64,000 nt of DNA. Source: Lunularia cruciata (taxonomy: Eukaryota > Streptophyta > Marchantiopsida > Lunulariales > Lunulariaceae). The translations under genes and the position numbers were made by a program. Below are positions 58,001-64,000 of the stretch, piece after piece. The notes below the pieces were generated by a model. It was given only the letters and a program-made list of their open reading frames with translations, was not told the origin of the DNA and did not search any database. The stretch's first letter is position 1. Every line of letters begins with the position of its first letter. The stretch is taken from the NCBI GenBank assembly GCA_948567375.1, contig OX419755.1, positions 72,172,944 to 72,236,943 on the forward strand, in the 5' to 3' direction.

Positions 58001-61000
58001 GGAGTTTCTTAGCTACATGCTACCACTTGCTGACTCCATATCATTACACTATTATCCATCTTTGCAAAATGGACCTTACTCCTTCTAGCACACAAGGGCA
58101 TATTAAGGCACAAAGAGACTACCTCTAATATTCATAACTTTTTGCAAGGGAATTGGGTAGCCCTTTAGGATGAGTAGGCTACATAGGCCAGAGCAAAAAT
58201 TAGGAGGATAATAGAGTCCCCACAATCCTATGCTCTATTTCTAATACATTGTCATTTTTGCCATTATTTGATACTAAATCAAGTAAAGGAGTATAACATG
58301 CAACCTAAGCTTAATCATCCTCTAGACCAACACATGCTTGGTTGATATATTCTTTACTTTATAGAGTCTTCATCCATTGCCACTTATGAACTTCCTTCTT
58401 TCTTCCATGATAATCATCTAGATGAGGAGCTACAATTATAGAGTCCTTCTTTGCCCATGCCTAACTCCACTCTCCATTCTTTTTAATGGGTGGACCATTG
58501 GAATTGGTTCCTAAAAATCTATGTAACTATCTCTCATCAACATACTAAATTCTAGCTTCCTCCTTCTCTTGGCTTTCTCTCATTTATTGTCTTGGGTGTA
58601 GTGCCACTTAGAGCCACTTGTTTGGTTGGTGTATCACATCTCCTTGCTCTTTCAAATGATACATCTAGTGTTTGTTCTTTTTTTATTGGAGATGTTTTCT
58701 TGCATTTTGTCTTTCATACTACTTGTTTAGAGTTTTGTTACTCCTTTTCATCCTTTTTAACTCCACATCAATTTATTCATGGTTACTATTAGAGGTTATG
58801 AGATTATTATGACATATTATTATGAGATACAATTATTTGCATTTAAGAGCTCTTGTAAATCCATCCCAATTGGGAGGTTATCCAAGTTGATATCTCAAAC
58901 ACCTTCAATACCATCTTGAGTTTAGCTTTGTTCTATGCTCTTTACTTAGTGGTGGATCAAAATTCCTCCTTTATCCTTTTTGTGCATACTTTTTATATAG
59001 CATAAAGACACCTTTGTTGTATAACCACCATACTACCATAAGAAAGTTCACTCAATTGTTATTTTGCCAAGGGCGCATGCCAAGGAGACCTTTATTTTTC
59101 ATGGCTCAATTCAAACCTTTATGAGAGGTTGTAGTTGTCTTTCCATCACTTTCAAATGATATCCAATATTGGGCACTTTAGAGTATGCAATTAGAGCCTT
59201 GGATACTTTTACATTTTGCCTATAGATCTTAAGTTTACAAGTATAGACTTGTAAATTCAAGGTCTAGAGTACACAAGTAGTACTCAATCTTATTGACTTC
59301 CCACCAAGGTTCCAACTTCCAATAAGAGGTTTGTAGGTTTTGGCTTCCTCTCTATGAGAAGATTCTTTTTATAACTTGTTTATCTCCAACAATCTTGTTT
59401 AAGGTATAGCTTGTGCTCATTTACTCCATCAATTAGGGGAGATACAAGTAGTATATTCCATATTGATGAGATGTTATGCCCCTTGAGCCTTGTATCTTGC
59501 ATGTATTTACCCACCTATAGATGAACTACTGCTCTAGCTACATACATTTAATAATACTATATGTCACACTTTCTCCATTATTTTGGGGCCATGTAGTCAT
59601 GCAATTATTAGATGCGTGAGTAGGCTACATGTAGCTCTCCTTGTAGTTATAAGATAATGTATTACATTGCAAGGGACTATTGCATGAATAGGTTATTTGA
59701 GTGTTAGCTCTAGTAACACTCATACTAACAAATATGTTCTTACACAATGATCACTCTTTTCCTTTGGCATCTATCACAATAGTTGATTCATGCACTTATA
59801 TTTTCTAATCATCTATTTTTTTGGCTAAAAACCTATTACCAAGGCTTGTATACATAAGGCTTCCTATTTTTATTGACTTTATATCATTGGACTCTAAGAA
59901 GATTAAAGAAAGCTTTGTGAGCATATATAAATTTATATTCATACTAAAATACTCATTGATATGCCTTTATCTAAGAGAGCTAAGATTCTCTTTTATGAAG
60001 TGCAAGGTGTTGGAGCTTAGCTCCATTCATTCTCCTTGATTAAGGACCTTTGCTTCACTTTTAAGAAGTTTATTATGATACTTTGAATGCATTTGAGTTA
60101 ACTACATCCAACACTTCTAGTGCTCTTAGACCAATGTGCTTGGGGATCTCCATATGACACACAAGTATACACATTATATGATGTACTTTGGACAAAGAGT
60201 CTACTAGAGTTCTTGTGCCATCCAAATGTAAATTTGGAAATTGAGTGATGGTTGGATTTGCTTGTACTCCCTCCTTGATGTTTAAGAGTGAAATAATTAT
60301 CTTCACATATAAATAATGTACCTTTTTTGATGCAATTATTACAAACCCCTTACAAGCAAAGTAATTTTTGCAAGCCAAATTTTAGGCAAGAGTAACAATA
60401 ATCATCACCACAAAGAGGAAGGAAGAGCATTATACACCATGGAATACCTCCTTTAATACCTTCATATTTGTGGTAATATAGAATTTTGGGACTCTTCATT
60501 GTAGTTAGATGGTCTCCTTTGAGAGGCAATATGAAATTTCCTTCAGAAAATAGTAGATATGGTAGCCTTTGTACCATGCTAAACTCATATTTTAGACAAA
60601 GAATCTTTATCACTTTATAACTATCTCAAGCATTGTGCATTCTAAGATAAGCAATGACAATAAGATTAGTCTACAATACTCCTTATTTACCATAAGAGGA
60701 CCTGTATCACATGGTTCAATAATATATTAATTTGTTTTTTCTACTTTGTTTTGTTTTAGTGCAGTAGTTTTGCATAGTGTTTTACACTCTTCTTTGAACC
60801 TTGTGCTCATTATCCCTTTTGCAATTCTTGGGTGCTTTATATTCCTTCTCCTTTGAATCATACTACTTGGATCCTCTTCTCTATTTTGCCTACCAAATCT
60901 CTTAATTGTCATTTGTAATAGAATCAATTAGAAATAAACTAAACAAGTAATGCATGTAAAGAAGATTGGTGAGTATGTATAACCTGCAATAATTATATGC

Positions 61001-61500
61001 ATTCACTAGGTCTATCCCTTCTAACATTCTTTGGTGCAATAGTTGGACTCATGCTTCAGAGTTTCAATCTTGCAACTTCATATCATCCAAGGAACTTCAT
61101 TTGATCCTATTCTTGCTTCTTGCCTTGGTCTATTGTCCATTCAAACTCACCTTCTTGCAATTGGAACATTTCATGCATGCTTCTTGATTTTCATATTTAC
61201 ACTTGTGTAAAAGTAATGAGCAATTCTGGATATAATTTATTCTTTACTTCAAATAATATTGCATTGTCTACAAACAAGTGAATAGAGAAAAAAATCTATA
61301 TGGAAAAAATGATTCTCTACTTCAAAATAATGCAAATGATATACCCACTCCATTTAGTATGGCATTATTATCATATTATTCCAAACTTTCATGCTTCTTT
61401 TTAATTCATTGATAGTTTCTTTATAATATTGGAAATATTGTATTAGTACTGATGATTTTCAAAATTTTTTGCTAAAATGACTTGACAATTCATGTAATAT
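58001..61500. other. decayed repeat-like DNA without assignable genes
   Basis: The left 220 bp are shared with 28.04-28.27 kb. Beyond that, the DNA is AT-rich and CpG-poor with only short ORFs. Minus-strand frames at 60927-60073 have a weak gag-like look (basic, RRRNIKHPRIAK) but no definable motif. Confidence 0.35.
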
Positions 61501-62990
61501 TATATGTTAAGTTTAACTGATTTTCATCCTCAAGTTCAACTTGGTTTTTCGAAGAGCAAGATGTGTGCATTTGTTCAAGAAATGGTATCTTAAAAAAGGT
61601 AAAAAAATATCACCGTTTGTATTAGTTCTTGAAAATCAAAATCTATTTCTGTTCAGATCAAATTTTAAATAATCCTGTTGATAAAATATGAATAAATTAG
61701 CTATTAAGATGAATCTTGTCTCTGTTTCTTATTATCAAAATTTATTAGTATACTATTTTGTATGACTTATTTAAATATTTTAGGGTACCTTAATGATGGA
61801 GAGATTTACAAAAGTTGGAAAAGAAGTTGCACAAAGTCCGTAAACTTATCAGTGATTTATCATGCCATGTTACAAATCTATGATTTATTATTATTGGGAT
61901 CTTTATTTATACATGTTAGGCTATTTTATGTTAAAAATTATACAATAAATTATATAATATATTATTATTATTTTAATGAAGAACCTCAATATAGTGTATG
62001 AGATAAAACAACCCAATCCTATACATATCTTCATGTTGATAATAACCCGTATGTTGAATAGACCTCTTTAGAAAATACGAGGAGCAGTTCTTGTTAAGGA
62101 TACAAGAAGTATGGTACAATTCCCCACCGAACAATCCCATATATTCTCACCTTCTACAAAATAGTAAAGAGGAGTATTTTTTAAATTTCAAAGTACAAGG
62201 CTTTAATTACCTATTTAATTCCAAATTATTGATTTATTTTAACAGTATACTGTTAATTTTGACTGTGAAGATCCTCACAAAATTAAAAATTACTTTAATT
62301 ATCATTGAAAAAACATTCAATTCATTTTTTTCCTCGTCTCATTAATCTCTTAACCTCCATCTTTTAGGTCTGTTAGAACAAAAACTTCACACCATAAATA
62401 TCATTTTGCTATAGAAGATCATATCAATGAAAAGTTAATAATATTATCACTTGTATGTAATTTATGTTGTTATGTTGAAAATGATTTATATAGAGATCTA
62501 TATGAAAAAAATCCTTGTTAGACCTATATTATATATTTTTAAAAGATATGCTATCAAGACCAGCTTTGAATTTTCTAATTGAACTTAGCTTACTAATCAA
62601 AAATAATTTTCATTATTGAGTTTTTTACCAAAATATAATCATATTAGATTTGAAAAGTTTATAAAAAGCTAAAGTAAGCTTATGATATACTTCAGGAAAA
62701 TTTATATTTAAACAAGTAAACAAATTTCTGAAAAAAGTAGTCATGCTAGATATTTAAAAAACATCAAATTTCATGGGTCTTTGTTATTTTGAAGAGGTAT
62801 TTGTAGAGTATCTTGATATATATTATAAATATTTTGATTATTTCAGATTTTAATTTATCCATATATTTCTGTTTCTGTATTTTTTTAGAAATTGATGCTT
62901 TTGGGATACCATACTATATTTCAAAATGAAATACATTTTGAATGTATGGTAACTGTTCACCGAGAGTTTTACAACTAATGGTACAAAGCA
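61501..62990. other. very AT-rich region, unrecognised short frames
   Basis: Frames at 61762-62001 and 62091-62345 (79 and 84 codons, plus strand) are open but of AT-driven composition (Y, I, L, F rich). No domain is recognised. It may be relic coding DNA. Confidence 0.3.
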
Positions 62991-62997
62991 ATCAATC

Positions 62998-63038
62998 CGC
63001 ATAATGCTTGGAAGGGTCTAACTTTCAAGCATTATGCG
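62998..63038. repeat. perfect 13-bp inverted repeat (hairpin)
   Basis: CGCATAATGCTTG at 62998-63010 and its exact reverse complement at 63026-63038, with a 15-base loop. The stem holds two CpGs in otherwise CpG-poor DNA. It is too short for a microRNA precursor. No T-run follows. Confidence 0.8.
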
Positions 63039-63502
63039 TGCAAGTTAAAACTTCTGCCATATTTGGATAAGAGCTCGAGAAAGTGTGATCAATGTTTTGT
63101 GTTCTACAACTCTACCGAGCAATGGAGTCCAATTTGTACCATATGACACACTATGTACATTTGATATGTACCATACTGTACACCATGTACATTTGATAGG
63201 CTTGTTAAACTTGGGTGCTCTTGAACCAATAGTATAAACTTTTGTGTAGATGTATGTATATAGTATTCTTGCTTTTCTAATCCACGTATACTGTTTGATA
63301 TAAGGGAAGAGCTTATTCCATTCTACTATTTTTTCAGAAACTTCTTCATAGTAAGTCAGTTATATTTATAATCATATATATGACCATATAATATCACTTT
63401 CCTTTTATTCTTCTATGTTTTTTTTCTTCCTTTTATTCTTTGTGCTTAAACAAGCTAGTTACAAATATAATATAGATAGAAAACATAAGCCGAGGTTAAT
63501 TG

Positions 63503-63903
63503 TTGGTAGATTGAAAATAAATGAATTTCCAAGATATTATTTTTAAAATTTATTCTCCAAAATGTCTCATTTTCATTTAATTTGCATCATTCACTAATCA
63601 TGTCATTTGGTGTGTTGAGGTAGCGTAGATAGTGTGGTTACGTTATAGTGTGAGTTGAAGCTCTAGTGCAAAGAGGAGATTTTGGTAATTAATTTGTTGG
63701 TAGATTAAATTTAATCATTGGTAGATTAAAAATAAAGGAATTTCAAAAATGTCCCATATAAAAATTTATTCTCCAAAATATCTCATTTTCATTTAAAATT
63801 TCAGCATTCACCATTCATATCATTACGTGTGTTGATGTGGCAAAGATACTTTGGTTACATTGAGTGAGTTGAAGCTCTAGTGCAAAGAGGAGATTTTGGC
63901 AAT
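63503..63903. repeat. two-copy direct repeat of about 187 bp
   Basis: Units at 63503-63689 and 63718-63903 start TTGGTAGATT and end GAGATTTTGG-AAT. Between lie ATTTATTCTCCAAAAT-TCTCATTTTCATTT and GAGTTGAAGCTCTAGTGCAA in both. A partial third start (TTGGTAGATT at about 63698) lies between them. Just to the right, 63915-63936 is an inverted match to the TTCTCCAAAAT segment. Confidence 0.8.
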
Positions 63904-64000
63904 ACTTTTACTACATGAGGCATTTTGGAGAAAATTTGTTTCTAAGTAGTGCAATTTGGAAATTTTCCCTTAAAAATAGACTCAACAACACTTCTTTAGT

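Noticed and set aside
61762-62345. Two adjacent open frames as an inserted foreign gene
   Set aside because: Both are 84 codons or shorter in very AT-rich DNA, in different frames, and show no recognisable motif. The evidence is not above chance.
63137-63199. Possible CRISPR-like short repeats (ATGTACATTTGATA twice)
   Set aside because: Only two short copies, in a plant nuclear context, with no regular spacing. A local duplication suffices.

Overview
The window looks like nuclear DNA of a land plant, probably a seed-free one (moss-like). Two complete intron-containing genes, importin alpha and PIG-U, read as plant proteins. The conclusion about seed-free plants rests on the style of the retroelement proteins and is only an inference. 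There are no bacterial operons, CRISPR arrays or rRNA genes.

Layout. Two GC-richer gene islands (about 9.2-15.2 kb and 46.2-52.3 kb) sit in AT-rich, CpG-poor DNA made mostly of decayed Ty3/gypsy LTR retrotransposons. Island 1 carries a complete plus-strand importin-alpha gene (9 coding exons, 9993-13955, 532 codons plus stop), probably with one more intron in its 3' UTR. Island 2 carries a complete minus-strand PIG-U gene for a GPI-transamidase subunit (12 coding exons, 51817 down to 47638, 497 codons plus stop). It includes a 36-nt exon whose downstream intron appears to be of the rare GC-AG class. Most ORFs elsewhere are fragments of transposon genes or chance.

Repeats by region. 1-5589: two minus-strand gypsy elements (B and A) with related LTRs, tRNA-iMet-type primer sites, gag, protease and RT remains, and a plus-strand LTR of a second family (C) between them. 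About 6.05-7.24 kb: a minus-strand PIF/Harbinger transposase pseudogene. 17.07-24.0 kb: a long minus-strand gypsy element with gag, RT, integrase and a PHD-finger-like module after the integrase. 33.9-37.3 kb: a minus-strand gypsy pol interrupted by a solo family-C LTR with a 5-bp target duplication. 37.6-45.7 kb: plus-strand family-D LTRs, one followed by a decayed tRNA-Asp-type primer site, and a gypsy RT/RNase H split by a solo family-A LTR with a perfect 5-bp target duplication. 54.6-57.8 kb: a plus-strand family-C element with primer site, gag, protease and RT. Family-A LTRs contain arrays of GAA/TTC units matching heat-shock elements upstream of a TATA box.

The two host genes have no direct functional link: one is a nuclear import receptor, the other a subunit of the ER GPI-anchor-attachment complex. 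Their coding frames are intact, whereas every transposon protein seen is broken by stops, frameshifts or loss of catalytic residues. Coordinates of decayed elements are approximate, and splice sites are deduced from conserved protein sequence plus consensus signals.
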